Assembly: GCA_023511485.1 (NCBI GenBank) | Contig: JAIMBH010000008.1 | Location: forward strand, 18,372-82,371 | Reading direction: 5' to 3' | Length of the DNA stretch: 64,000 bases | DNA from: Bacillota bacterium | Lineage (GTDB): Bacteria; Actinomycetota; Aquicultoria; Aquicultorales; Aquicultoraceae | Part shown: in pieces, positions 27,188-35,941 of the stretch | How positions within the stretch are numbered: the first letter of the stretch is position 1 | Layout: every line of letters starts with the position of its first letter | Position numbers and translations under genes: made by a program | The notes under the pieces: model-generated | Databases searched by the model: none | What the model was told of the DNA's origin: nothing | What the model saw: the letters and a program-made list of their open reading frames with translations, nothing else

Positions 27188-28069
27188 ATGAACGGAATCA
27201 CCGGAAGAACCAAGGTAACCGGGATAATTGGATATCCGCTAACTTATACATTATCGCCTTTGATGCACAACAGGGCTTTCAATATATGTAGCCTGAACTA
27301 CGTATATGTGCCGTTTGTGGTGGAGCAAAAGGACTTAAAAAATGCAATAGAGGGCTTAAAAGCTTTAAATATCAAGGGCGTAAACGTTACCATGCCACAT
27401 AAAGAGGCCGTATTAAATATGCTGGATGGATTATCGGAGCAAGCCAGGCTGATAGGTGCTGTAAACACCATAAACAACGAGGATGGGTACTTTATTGGGT
27501 ACAACACCGATAGCGCAGGCTTTTTAAATTCACTAATGGAAGAGGGGTTTGATCCCGCTAATAAAACTGCGATTATTATAGGTACAGGTGGTGCAGCAAA
27601 AGCTGTAGCGGTTGCCCTGGCGCAGGCCGGCGTTCGGGAGATCGCTGTAATCGGTAGGTCCGCCACGAAAGCCCAAGACGTAAAAACCCGCATAACTGAT
27701 GCAAACAGGTACATTTTGGTAAAAACTCTTACTTTTGAAGAAAATCTGGCCGATATATTCAAAAAGGGAGAACTAATCGTAAATGCTACGCCTGTCGGCA
27801 TGAAGGAAAGCGGAGGTCTCCTGCCGGTACCTTTAAAGTACATAAATGCAGAGCATTTTATATACGACCTTATTTATACGCCACAAGAAACCGCACTAAT
27901 AAAAGCAGCAAGAGATAAAGGAGCCCGCGCTATTAACGGGCTTGGCATGCTTGTTTACCAAGCGGCCGAAGCTTTTGAGATATGGACTGGTGTCTCCGCG
28001 CCGATTGATGAGATGCGTCAGGCGTTGATTCATGGGCTAAAAAGCGGAGAACGGCCAGAAAATGTTTAA
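27188..28069 (+). CDS. aroE: Shikimate dehydrogenase
   Basis: Reduces 3-dehydroshikimate to shikimate with NADPH. The ATG at 27188 gives 293 aa (MNGITGRTKVTGIIG) after AAAAGGATA. The frame is open from a TTG at 27143, which would add 15 residues not typical of the family. Motifs are YPLTYTLSPLMHN (substrate), NVTMPHKEAV with the catalytic Lys, NTDSAGF with the catalytic Asp, and the nucleotide loop GTGGAAKAV. It overlaps the first pilB-type gene by 8 bases, so a transcript from here would run into the pilus locus. Four further shikimate genes lie at 43.6-46.9 kb. Confidence 0.95.
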   Translation: MNGITGRTKVTGIIGYPLTYTLSPLMHNRAFNICSLNYVYVPFVVEQKDLKNAIEGLKALNIKGVNVTMPHKEAVLNMLDGLSEQARLIGAVNTINNEDGYFIGYNTDSAGFLNSLMEEGFDPANKTAIIIGTGGAAKAVAVALAQAGVREIAVIGRSATKAQDVKTRITDANRYILVKTLTFEENLADIFKKGELIVNATPVGMKESGGLLPVPLKYINAEHFIYDLIYTPQETALIKAARDKGARAINGLGMLVYQAAEAFEIWTGVSAPIDEMRQALIHGLKSGERPENV

Positions 28070-30974
28070 GAGAAAGAACAAGAAAGACCCATTTAAATTT
28101 AATACTAACGATAGTTCATCTGAGGAATATCTTAATAAAGAAGACGACCTTGAGGTTGTTATCAATACATACATCCCAGAAGATGGTGGCAAGGATGATG
28201 GCCAGAGCGTGTCTCAAGAAGCAGATGCTGGCGACAACGTCGTTCCTTTCCCAAACAATGACCAACCCATTGATAGCTCATATTTAGACGAATCTAGCTC
28301 ACCGCTGGTTAATGTTGCCAGTATAGATAGCTACATAACCAAAACAGAGGAGCGCCATATTTTAGAGCAAGACGTCTTTAGCCCCAAGAGCGCCAGGCAA
28401 ACTCCAGGTGAAGAACCGCAGAAAAAGAAAAGCTCTAAAGAAGATATTTATGAGGAAAAAGTAGCAAGAATGATAGCCAAGCAATTAAATATAGAATTTA
28501 TCGATATTTGCTCATACAAGATTGATGAAAAAGCGGTATCGCTTATATCAAAGGAAGAGATTAGACATTATCACTTACTTCCGGTTGGATTTGAGGAAGG
28601 CCGTATAATTGCTGCAATATCCGGAAAAACCAATATTGCAGCTATAAACGAGCTTAATATAGCGACCGGGCACTATGTTGTACCGGTTGTTACAACAGAT
28701 AGCGCGCTTCAAAAAGCCATAAATAAGTATGCAGGCGCCGGTAAGGAAGACGAGATTGAAGAAATAGGCTACGAACCAATAAGTACGGTACCGTTGAGTG
28801 AAGGCAAACTTCCAAGCGAGGCAGACGGTATTGCGGCTAAAGATACAGCATTGGATGGCAAAGAAGAGTTAACAGTAAATGGCGAGGGTAATAAAGAACT
28901 TTGGATAGGGGCAGATAGGATAGATGAAAAATTTAATGTCAAGACGCCTTCACTTAAATTGGAAGAAGAAAAAGAGGAAACAAAGGAAGAAGCAGAAATA
29001 GTAGAAGCAGCAGATTCAGAAGCAGCAGCAGAAGAAGAAGAAGCGAAGATAGAACTAGAAACAGCAGAAAAAGATATCGACGTAATTATACCTGATAATG
29101 TACAGGATCCGATAAACGAGAGCGGGACAACCAAAACTGAGGATCAAAAACACCCGCTACTAACATCAGACGAAAGTACCACGCAAGAGCTTCATAACAT
29201 CATAGGAAACGATATACAATCGCTCATTAATATAAGCAGTGAGGATATTCTCAGTCATGATCGAGCAGATGGGCAAAAAGCAGCTGCTGTTGAAGATATC
29301 AATAGCACAAAGGACCTAAGTATAAGTTTAGATAGTATAGATGAGGTTGTGCTTGTTGAAGACGTTGAGCTGGGTAAAGAAACCAAGAGCATGACCAAGA
29401 ATGCAGATGCATTGGAGACGTTTGACCTAAATACAGTTTCTGAAGCCGATGTAGCAAGAAACGTAGCTAAACAGCTACATATCGATTTTGTCGATCTGGC
29501 AAGCTATGAGATTAATCCGCAAGCATTATCACTTGTATCGAGCGAGCATATAGGGCGGTACAAGCTTTTACCTATAGATTTCATGGACAACAAGCTGGTT
29601 GTTGCAATGGCCGACCCGACTGATATTTTCACGATAGATGATCTGCGTGTTATGACAGGCTACGAGATTGTTCCTGTGGTTGCAGCAGAGAGTGAGCTTC
29701 TTACAGCGATAAGCAGGTATAGAACTGGTGATATCGCCGTCCAGAAAGCACTGGAAAATATAGATAGCGACTTTGACCAAAAGGCAGATCACTTAGAAAT
29801 TGACGAAAACTCTGAGGACGCTCCGGTAGTAAAGCTGGTGACCTTGATAGTAACCGAAGCTTTCAGAGAAGGAGCCAGCGATATTTTTATCGAGCCTCAG
29901 GAGAAAGAAGTAAGGGTTAGGTACAGAATAGACGGCGTGTTGCAGGAAGTTATGCGCTCACCAAAACATGTCCAAGCCAGCATTATCCAGAGGATCAAAA
30001 TCATGTCGGGTCTAGACATTGCCGAACGCCGGTTGCCTCAGGACGGGCGTTTTGGGCTGGTAATCGACAAAAAGAATGTCGATTTCCGTGTAGCTACCTT
30101 ACCTACTATACATGGAGAGCAAGTAGTGTTAAGGCTATTGGAGAAAGGCAGCAGCATGCCTGCACTTGATGATTTAGGATTCTTGCCCGACTCGCTTGAA
30201 AAGTTTAAAGCATCATTCAGCAAACCTTATGGGGCTATACTTATCACCGGACCAACTGGAAGCGGTAAAACGACAACGCTCTATTCTGTCCTGAATATAC
30301 TTAATGCAACAGAGAAGAATCTGATTACTGTTGAAGATCCGGTTGAATACAGGTTGCCAGGCATCAATCAGGTACAGGTAAACACAAGAGCGGGCTTGAC
30401 TTTTGCAAGCGCGCTAAGATCGATCCTTCGCCACGACCCAGATATCATAATGATCGGTGAGATAAGAGATGAAGAGACGGCTACAATAGCTATCGAATCG
30501 GCTCTTACCGGCCACCTTGTCCTGTCCACGCTTCACACAAACACCGCCCCTGCAACACTCACAAGGTTGATAGAGATGGGGATAGAGCCTTTTCTGGTGT
30601 CTTCTGCAGTTGATTGCATAGTAGCCCAGAGGCTTGCGCGAAAGCTTTGCACGAAATGCAAGGAATCTTACAAGCCTACAAAAGAGGAATTAAAAGAGGC
30701 GGGCTATAAAATCGATGGTTCCGAACCGGTGGAGCTATATAGGGCGCGGGGCTGCAAGTTCTGCGGAAACACTGGCTATCAAGGACGTATAGGAATTTAC
30801 GAAGTCATGAGCGTATCCGAAAGTATAGAGAGGGTTTTGGTTGGCAAATTCACAGTTGAAGATATCAATAGAATCGCGATAAGCGAAGGGATGAGAACGT
30901 TGCGTGAGGATGGTCTAGAAAAAGTACGGTCTGGTCTTACCTCAATCGAAGAAATAGCAAGGGTTACAATGTAG
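28062..30974 (+). CDS. PilB/GspE-type ATPase with two N-terminal T2SSE_N domains
   Basis: Assembly ATPase of a type IV pilus or type II secretion machine, unusually long at 970 aa (about 560 is normal). Residues about 126-222 and 459-553 are two T2SSE_N (MshEN-type) domains (FIDICSYKIDEKAVSLI and FVDLASYEINPQALSLV). They are joined by about 230 residues of acidic, low-complexity linker rich in Glu and Ala. The ATPase core has Walker A GPTGSGKTTTLYS near residue 730, LRHDPDIIMIGEIRD (Walker B), HLVLSTLHTN and the zinc site CTKC with CKFC. MshEN domains can bind c-di-GMP, but the Arg motif for this is not evident here. It overlaps aroE by 8 bases. Confidence 0.9.
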   Translation: MFKRKNKKDPFKFNTNDSSSEEYLNKEDDLEVVINTYIPEDGGKDDGQSVSQEADAGDNVVPFPNNDQPIDSSYLDESSSPLVNVASIDSYITKTEERHILEQDVFSPKSARQTPGEEPQKKKSSKEDIYEEKVARMIAKQLNIEFIDICSYKIDEKAVSLISKEEIRHYHLLPVGFEEGRIIAAISGKTNIAAINELNIATGHYVVPVVTTDSALQKAINKYAGAGKEDEIEEIGYEPISTVPLSEGKLPSEADGIAAKDTALDGKEELTVNGEGNKELWIGADRIDEKFNVKTPSLKLEEEKEETKEEAEIVEAADSEAAAEEEEAKIELETAEKDIDVIIPDNVQDPINESGTTKTEDQKHPLLTSDESTTQELHNIIGNDIQSLINISSEDILSHDRADGQKAAAVEDINSTKDLSISLDSIDEVVLVEDVELGKETKSMTKNADALETFDLNTVSEADVARNVAKQLHIDFVDLASYEINPQALSLVSSEHIGRYKLLPIDFMDNKLVVAMADPTDIFTIDDLRVMTGYEIVPVVAAESELLTAISRYRTGDIAVQKALENIDSDFDQKADHLEIDENSEDAPVVKLVTLIVTEAFREGASDIFIEPQEKEVRVRYRIDGVLQEVMRSPKHVQASIIQRIKIMSGLDIAERRLPQDGRFGLVIDKKNVDFRVATLPTIHGEQVVLRLLEKGSSMPALDDLGFLPDSLEKFKASFSKPYGAILITGPTGSGKTTTLYSVLNILNATEKNLITVEDPVEYRLPGINQVQVNTRAGLTFASALRSILRHDPDIIMIGEIRDEETATIAIESALTGHLVLSTLHTNTAPATLTRLIEMGIEPFLVSSAVDCIVAQRLARKLCTKCKESYKPTKEELKEAGYKIDGSEPVELYRARGCKFCGNTGYQGRIGIYEVMSVSESIERVLVGKFTVEDINRIAISEGMRTLREDGLEKVRSGLTSIEEIARVTM

Positions 30975-30994
30975 CCTAAACAGGGGTTAATTAT

Positions 30995-32668
30995 ATGATA
31001 ACAGAGAAATCTGATCAGATAATGGCAGAATTGCTTGTGAAGAAAGGGATAGTATCGCAAGATGACTTAGCTGTTATAGAATCCCGGGTAAATGGTGACA
31101 TGTCTTTGATAGAGGCTTTGGTAAGCAGCGGCCTTGTTAGCTCATCAGCCATTAGTGAGCTCGTAGGAATTAAAGATTTTAGTATTGTCGACTTGAGCGA
31201 GTACAATATTAATCCTGAGGCGGTTTCCCTGTTGCCGGAGGCTTTTGCGAGGAGATACCAAGCGATACCTATAGATTTTGAGAACCAGAAACTGGTTGTT
31301 GCAATGGCAGACCCTATAAATGTGCTTATATCCGACGACCTTCATATGGTAACTGGCCGCGATATAAAAACCGTAGCCGCCCTCGAAAGCGAGATAGAGG
31401 CGGCTATCAACCATTACTATAAGGCAACTGAAGTAATCCAGGAGGAAATAAGCGGTCTTGACCCAGAAGATGGGCAGGCAGATTTGTCAAAAATACGGGC
31501 AGTTTCAGAAGAAGCTCCTGTAATAAAGCTGGTAAATACGCTTATCATCAAGGCGGTAAATGAAAGAGTTAGCGACATCCATATCGAGCCTCAAGAGAAA
31601 GACCTGCGCGTAAGATACAGGGTGGACGGCGTTCTCAAAGAGGTAATGCGATCACCTAAACATATCCAGGCGGGCATTATCTCGAGACTAAAAGTCATGG
31701 CCAACCTAGATATTGCCGAAACCAGAGTGCCGCAAGATGGACACTGCGACCTTAATGTTGCTGGAAATGTTGTTGATTTCCGTGTGGCGACGCTACCCAC
31801 AATATATGGCGAAAGGGTCGTCCTAAGGATATTAAGAAAAGAAAGCATCCTTCTAAACCTGGACGACCTTGGATTTTTGCCAGATAGTCTTTCGAAATTC
31901 AAATCCTCTTTTAATAAACCCTATGGCGCCGTATTGGTAACTGGACCTACAGGAAGCGGAAAATCAACAACGCTATACGCTGCTTTAAATATTCTAAACA
32001 GCAGCAATAAAAATATAATCACCGTGGAAGACCCGGTAGAGTACAGGTTGCCCGGCATCAATCAGGTGAACGTTAATACAAAGGCGGGTTTGACTTTTGC
32101 GAAGGTGCTCAAAGCGGTTCTTCGCGCATCGCCAGATATTGTAATGGTGGGTGAGATAAGGGACAAAGAGACTGCTCAGATAGCGATAGAGGCAGCACTA
32201 ACAGGCCACCTGGTCCTCTCCACGCTTCACACCAACGATGCACCAAGCGCAATAAGCAGGCTCACAGAGATGGGCATTGCACCATTTTTGACATCATCTG
32301 CTCTTGAGTGTGTTCAAGCACAGCGTTTGGCCAGGCGTCTTTGCCCGGACTGTAAGGAGCCTTACGAGCCTTCCATTGAAGCGCTTCAGAGAATAGGTTT
32401 TCCGCTCCGGGACGGGGAAAAAATCACGCTCTATAAGGCAAATGGTTGCCCAAGATGCAACGGCACGGGCTATAAAGGCAGGATAGGAATATATGAAGTA
32501 ATGCCTTTTAGTGAGGCGATTGAGGAACTATGCGTAAAGAGGGCAACGGTTGAAGAAATCAAGCGTGTTGCAATTGTGGAAGGTATGAAAACCCTGAGAC
32601 AAGATGGCTACGAAAAGGTAAAGCTCGGCATCACGTCTCTTGAGGAGATAATGAGAGTCATTGTTTAG
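30995..32668 (+). CDS. pilB: Type IV pilus assembly ATPase PilB
   Basis: Second extension ATPase, 557 aa, the normal length. The N-terminus has helical repeats (LLVKKGIVSQDDLAVIES) and one T2SSE_N domain (FSIVDLSEYNINPEAVSLL). The core holds Walker A GPTGSGKSTTLYA near residue 317, LRASPDIVMVGEIRD, HLVLSTLHTND and zinc cysteines CPDC and CPRC. It starts 20 bases after the longer paralogue and is very similar to it in the core, so the pair arose by duplication. Which of the two powers the pilus, or whether they form mixed rings, cannot be told. Confidence 0.93.
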   Translation: MITEKSDQIMAELLVKKGIVSQDDLAVIESRVNGDMSLIEALVSSGLVSSSAISELVGIKDFSIVDLSEYNINPEAVSLLPEAFARRYQAIPIDFENQKLVVAMADPINVLISDDLHMVTGRDIKTVAALESEIEAAINHYYKATEVIQEEISGLDPEDGQADLSKIRAVSEEAPVIKLVNTLIIKAVNERVSDIHIEPQEKDLRVRYRVDGVLKEVMRSPKHIQAGIISRLKVMANLDIAETRVPQDGHCDLNVAGNVVDFRVATLPTIYGERVVLRILRKESILLNLDDLGFLPDSLSKFKSSFNKPYGAVLVTGPTGSGKSTTLYAALNILNSSNKNIITVEDPVEYRLPGINQVNVNTKAGLTFAKVLKAVLRASPDIVMVGEIRDKETAQIAIEAALTGHLVLSTLHTNDAPSAISRLTEMGIAPFLTSSALECVQAQRLARRLCPDCKEPYEPSIEALQRIGFPLRDGEKITLYKANGCPRCNGTGYKGRIGIYEVMPFSEAIEELCVKRATVEEIKRVAIVEGMKTLRQDGYEKVKLGITSLEEIMRVIV

Positions 32669-32735
32669 TTTTCTATTTACGATTTCCAGTTATCGATTTT
32701 TAAATCGATAAATCACCAACAGAGTTTACAGGGCT

Positions 32736-32762
32736 TAAGCAATCCCACATCAATTCCGATAT
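32736..32762 (+). promoter_or_regulatory. Candidate sigma-28-like promoter for pilT
   Basis: TAAGCAAT-N11-TCCGATAT, to be compared with the sigma-28 consensus TAAAGTTT-N11-GCCGATAA. The -10 is good and the -35 only fair. It lies 40 bases before the pilT start. Confidence 0.4.
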
Positions 32763-32802
32763 TTAAGGAAACCCCTTTAAGAAGTTATCAGGAGGCTAAA
32801 AA

Positions 32803-33867
32803 TTGCTGGATATTAATGATTTGTTGATGCAGGTAATTGAGAAGGGAGCATCCGACCTTCACATAACAGTTGGATCGCCCCCAATGATTAGGCTACACGG
32901 TGACCTTGTTCCGCTTGATTATCCGAAGCTTACCCCTGAGGATACTAAAACGCTGTTATACAGCATTATGGATCAGGAGCACAAGGACAGGCTCGAGCAA
33001 CAACTCGAGTGCGACTTTTCCTATGCGCTTACTGGCCACGCAAGGTTCAGGGTAAACGTGTTTTATCAGAGGGGAAACGTTGGGGCCGCTTTAAGGATAA
33101 TTCCAATGCAAATAAGAACGTTAGAGGAACTTGGGCTCCCTCAATCGCTTGAAATTCTGGCCAAGAAGCCAAGAGGTCTGATCCTAGTTACCGGCCCCAC
33201 AGGTAGTGGTAAATCAACTACGCTTGCATCGCTCATAAACATCATAAACGAAACGAAATCGCACCACATAATTACAATCGAGGATCCGATTGAGTTCATA
33301 CACAATCATAAAAAATCACTAGTAAATCAGAGAGAAGTTGGCTCAGACACTAAATCCTTTGCAAACGCTTTAAAATATGTCCTTCGCCAAGACCCGGATG
33401 TAATTCTGGTGGGTGAGATGAGGGACTTGGAGACGATCTCGGCGGCCCTAACTGCAGCTGAGACAGGGCACCTGGTTTTTGCGACGCTTCACACACAAGA
33501 CGCTCCGCAGACAATAGATAGGATTATTGATGTATTCCCGCCGCACCAGCAGCAACAGGTAAGGATACAGCTTGCGGGCACACTCCAGGGTATTATCTGT
33601 CAGCAGCTTCTCCCAACAATTGATGGGACAGGACGAGTTATTGCTTACGAGGTCATGCTGCCAACTCCGGGTATTCGCAATATGATTCGCGAAGGGAAAA
33701 CTCACCAGCTATATAACGCGATACAAACAGGACAGAAAAACGGCATGATAACAATGGACCAGTGTCTCTCCGACCTCTATAGATACGGAAAGATATCGTT
33801 TGAGACGGCTGTTACTAAGGCAAGTGATCCAAATGAGATCAAGCAGCTTTTGGGCCGTACAGCCTAG
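32803..33867 (+). CDS. pilT: Type IV pilus retraction ATPase PilT
   Basis: Hexameric ATPase that pulls pili back (354 aa). The N-terminal PAS-like part has GASDLHITVGSPPMIR. The core has Walker A GPTGSGKSTTLASL, the Asp box TIEDPIEFIHNHKKS, Walker B DPDVILVGEMRD, the His box HLVFATLHTQDAP and the AIRNLIRE-like site GIRNMIREGKTHQLY needed for retraction. The TTG at 32803 follows AGGAGG. A palindromic AT-rich hairpin near 32691-32712 lies upstream. Its presence argues that the pili retract, as for twitching or DNA uptake. Confidence 0.96.
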   Translation: MLDINDLLMQVIEKGASDLHITVGSPPMIRLHGDLVPLDYPKLTPEDTKTLLYSIMDQEHKDRLEQQLECDFSYALTGHARFRVNVFYQRGNVGAALRIIPMQIRTLEELGLPQSLEILAKKPRGLILVTGPTGSGKSTTLASLINIINETKSHHIITIEDPIEFIHNHKKSLVNQREVGSDTKSFANALKYVLRQDPDVILVGEMRDLETISAALTAAETGHLVFATLHTQDAPQTIDRIIDVFPPHQQQQVRIQLAGTLQGIICQQLLPTIDGTGRVIAYEVMLPTPGIRNMIREGKTHQLYNAIQTGQKNGMITMDQCLSDLYRYGKISFETAVTKASDPNEIKQLLGRTA

Positions 33868-33930
33868 GGATTTACGATTTTTGATTGTCGAATTATTAAA
33901 TAGGAGATCAGGGCAAACCTGGGGGTCTTA

Positions 33931-35142
33931 ATGGCGACAACATTTGTATATAAGGTAAGAGACAATAAGGGGCAGTTAATAAATGGGCAGATAGAGGGCG
34001 ATGGTATAACGATGGTTGCGACAAAGCTCCGTCAGATGGGCTATGTCGTAGTGGAGCTAAAAGAGAAAAGCCTTGCTCAAAAAGAAATAACACTGCCTTT
34101 TTCCAATAGAGTAAAAGCCAAGGATGTAATAATCTTCAGCCGCCAGTTCGCTACTATGGTGAGCGCCGGCCTATCTCTTACCAGGTGTTTAGGTATCCTA
34201 GAGGAACAAACCGAGAGCAAGCCGCTAAAGAAGATAATCGCTGAGGTATTGCAAGACGTAGAGAGAGGAAAAGCCCTATCAGAAGCAATGGCAAAACATC
34301 CTTCCGCATTTCCGCCGATATACATTAACATGGTAAAAGCAGGCGAAGCCGGCGGTGTGCTCGATACCGTGCTACACCGGGTTGCCGAGCACTTTGAGAA
34401 AGAAGCATCGATCAAAGCGAAGATAAAATCCGCGATGGCATACCCGACGGCAATGTTTGCCTTTTCGATCTTGATAACTATTGTTCTTATAACCTTTGTC
34501 GTGCCAGTCTTTGTAAACATGTTTGATAGCATGGGTGGTCAATTGCCGCTTCCAACAAAGATGCTCCTTTGGGCAAGTTCTTTTATCAGGAGTTTTTGGT
34601 TTATTATAATTCCTGCTCTTGTTGGTGCGGGCTATGGGTTTAAATACTATGCAAAAACGCCTGTCGGAAAGAGCAATCTCGATAGGATGAAGCTTAAGTT
34701 ACCGGTGTTTGGCAGCCTTATAAGGAAGATGGCGGTATCAAAGTTTACCCGAACATTAGGCACACTTATGGCAAGCGGTGTACCAATACTTCAAGCCCTG
34801 GATATCGTAGCAGATAGCTCAGGCAACACTGTTATCGCTGGTGCAGTAAGAAACGCACGCGTAAGCATTAAAGAGGGCGAAACCATAGCAAAACCCTTAT
34901 CGCAAGAAAAGGTCTTCCCTCCGATGGTTGTTCAGATGATATCGGTGGGTGAAGAGACAGGCGCACTCGACTCAATGCTTTCAAAAATTGCCGATTTTTA
35001 TGACGACGAGGTATCAAGCATGGTCGATGCGTTAACATCTATTATTGAGCCGATGATGATTATGATGATGGGCGGCATCGTTGGCGGTATCATTATCAGT
35101 CTATACATGCCGATGTTCCAGGTAATTAACCTTATTAAGTAG
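33931..35142 (+). CDS. pilC: Type IV pilus inner-membrane platform protein PilC
   Basis: GspF/PilC platform protein, 403 aa, with two T2SSF repeats (from DVIIFSRQFATMVSAGLSL and from FTRTLGTLMASGVPILQAL). Three membrane helices are seen: MFAFSILITIVLITFVVPVF, FWFIIIPALVGAGYGF and the last MMIMMMGGIVGGIIISLYM. It connects the ATPase hexamer with the growing pilin fibre. It follows pilT by 63 bases and precedes the riboswitch-controlled pilin gene. Confidence 0.95.
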   Translation: MATTFVYKVRDNKGQLINGQIEGDGITMVATKLRQMGYVVVELKEKSLAQKEITLPFSNRVKAKDVIIFSRQFATMVSAGLSLTRCLGILEEQTESKPLKKIIAEVLQDVERGKALSEAMAKHPSAFPPIYINMVKAGEAGGVLDTVLHRVAEHFEKEASIKAKIKSAMAYPTAMFAFSILITIVLITFVVPVFVNMFDSMGGQLPLPTKMLLWASSFIRSFWFIIIPALVGAGYGFKYYAKTPVGKSNLDRMKLKLPVFGSLIRKMAVSKFTRTLGTLMASGVPILQALDIVADSSGNTVIAGAVRNARVSIKEGETIAKPLSQEKVFPPMVVQMISVGEETGALDSMLSKIADFYDDEVSSMVDALTSIIEPMMIMMMGGIVGGIIISLYMPMFQVINLIK

Positions 35143-35219
35143 CACTAGGCACCATAACTGGTTTTATTAAGGCGTATCCGCAAGAGCCATTGTAATGGAA
35201 AAACATAACAAATTAACCC

Positions 35220-35246
35220 TAAAGTATTTCCAGTAATTACCGATAC
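35220..35246 (+). promoter_or_regulatory. Candidate sigma-28-like promoter for the major pilin
   Basis: TAAAGTAT-N11-ACCGATAC matches the sigma-28 consensus TAAAGTTT-N11-GCCGATAA at most positions with the exact spacer. It is followed after about 15 bases by the riboswitch. The block TTACCGATACAAATAGTA recurs before the minor-pilin operon at 36807. Confidence 0.65.
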
Positions 35247-35261
35247 AAATAGTACAAAAAA

Positions 35262-35335
35262 CGAAAGAGGCAAACCCATCGTGAGATGGGGACGCAAAGC
35301 CACGGGACTCTTCGAGTCGGCCGGGTTGCCGTTTT
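35262..35335 (+). promoter_or_regulatory. c-di-GMP-I (GEMM) riboswitch
   Basis: The element matches the GEMM-I aptamer point by point. GGCAA at 35269 pairs with TTGCC at 35326. Stem CCATC-GTGA-GATGG carries a GNRA loop. The invariant GGGACGCAAAGCC follows. A second stem, GACTC-TTCG-GAGTC sharing bases around a UUCG loop, leads to GGCCGGGTTGCCG. The conserved bases that hold c-di-GMP are present. It lies in the leader of the pilin gene about 110 bases before the start, so pilin expression should answer to c-di-GMP. Confidence 0.93.
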
Positions 35336-35344
35336 AGACGAGCT

Positions 35345-35403
35345 CCACTTTATCAGGCGCAGGCAAGTGGCTATATGCAAAAAAGACGCGCCTTTTCTTT
35401 TTG
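35345..35403 (+). terminator. Riboswitch expression platform with terminator
   Basis: AGGCGC (35355-35360) pairs with GCGCCT (35388-35393), followed by TTTTCTTTTT: a terminator. CCACTT (35345-35350) can instead pair with AAGTGG (35365-35370), which interleaves with the first stem. The two pairings look mutually exclusive and could act as antiterminator and terminator. Which state c-di-GMP favours cannot be decided by eye. Confidence 0.6.
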
Positions 35404-35444
35404 TTCCGACTACATAGATTGCTTCTAATGGGAGGTGAAGAAGA

Positions 35445-35813
35445 GTGAGACATCTTAGAAATGACAAAGGCTTTACCTTAATCGAGTTAATGGTCGTAAT
35501 CCTTATTATCGGCATCTTAGTTGCCATTGCTATTCCGGTGTTTAATACATCGAGGGATTCTGCCTATCAAAGGACCTGCCAAGCAAACTTAAGGACCATC
35601 GAGGGTGCTGCATCAACTTATAGGGCTGATAATGGTGGTGTGCCTACAACAGTTGCCGCTCTGTCTCCAACCTATCTAAAGGCAGTACCTCAATGCCCAA
35701 AACCAAAGACCGATGGCACCAAAGCAGACCCTTATACTATTGATTCATCAGGAACAGCTCATTGCCCAACCTGGGAGAATGATCCAACAAGGCCGCACGT
35801 GCTGGCACCGTAA
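35445..35813 (+). CDS. pilA: Type IV major pilin (PilA/GspG-like)
   Basis: A 122-aa prepilin. A short leader (RHLRNDKG) is followed by the class III cleavage site G|FTLIELMVVILIIGILVAI, with Glu at +5 and the long N-terminal helix. The short globular part has two Cys (TCQANL, PQCPKP) plus a third near the end (HCPTW). It resembles GspG-like pilins of Gram-positive and deltaproteobacterial systems. The GTG at 35445 follows GGAGGTGA. It has its own promoter, riboswitch and strong terminator, which fits a highly made major subunit under c-di-GMP control. Confidence 0.93.
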   Translation: MRHLRNDKGFTLIELMVVILIIGILVAIAIPVFNTSRDSAYQRTCQANLRTIEGAASTYRADNGGVPTTVAALSPTYLKAVPQCPKPKTDGTKADPYTIDSSGTAHCPTWENDPTRPHVLAP

Positions 35814-35864
35814 AAGGGTAAAATTAGCCTAACGGCTGTTAAAAATAGCCTCTAGGCTATTAAA

Positions 35865-35892
35865 AAAGGGCGGCAGCTAAGCCGCCCTTTTT
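35865..35892 (+). terminator. Rho-independent terminator after pilA
   Basis: AAAGGGCGGC-AGCTAA-GCCGCCCTTT then TT: ten perfect pairs. A weaker hairpin AATAGCC-TCTA-GGCTATT lies just before it at 35844-35861. Confidence 0.92.
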
Positions 35893-35925
35893 GAGCTTTA
35901 AAGCGCTTAAATTGTTAATTGTTTA

Positions 35926-35933
35926 ACCGATAC
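35926..35933 (+). promoter_or_regulatory. Candidate sigma-28-like -10 box for pilD
   Basis: ACCGATAC, the same -10 word as at the pilA and minor-pilin promoters. A TAAATTGT lies upstream, but ten rather than eleven bases away. The box is only eight bases before the pilD ATG and no Shine-Dalgarno site is seen, so the transcript would be leaderless. Confidence 0.4.
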
Positions 35934-35941
35934 TTATTAAT

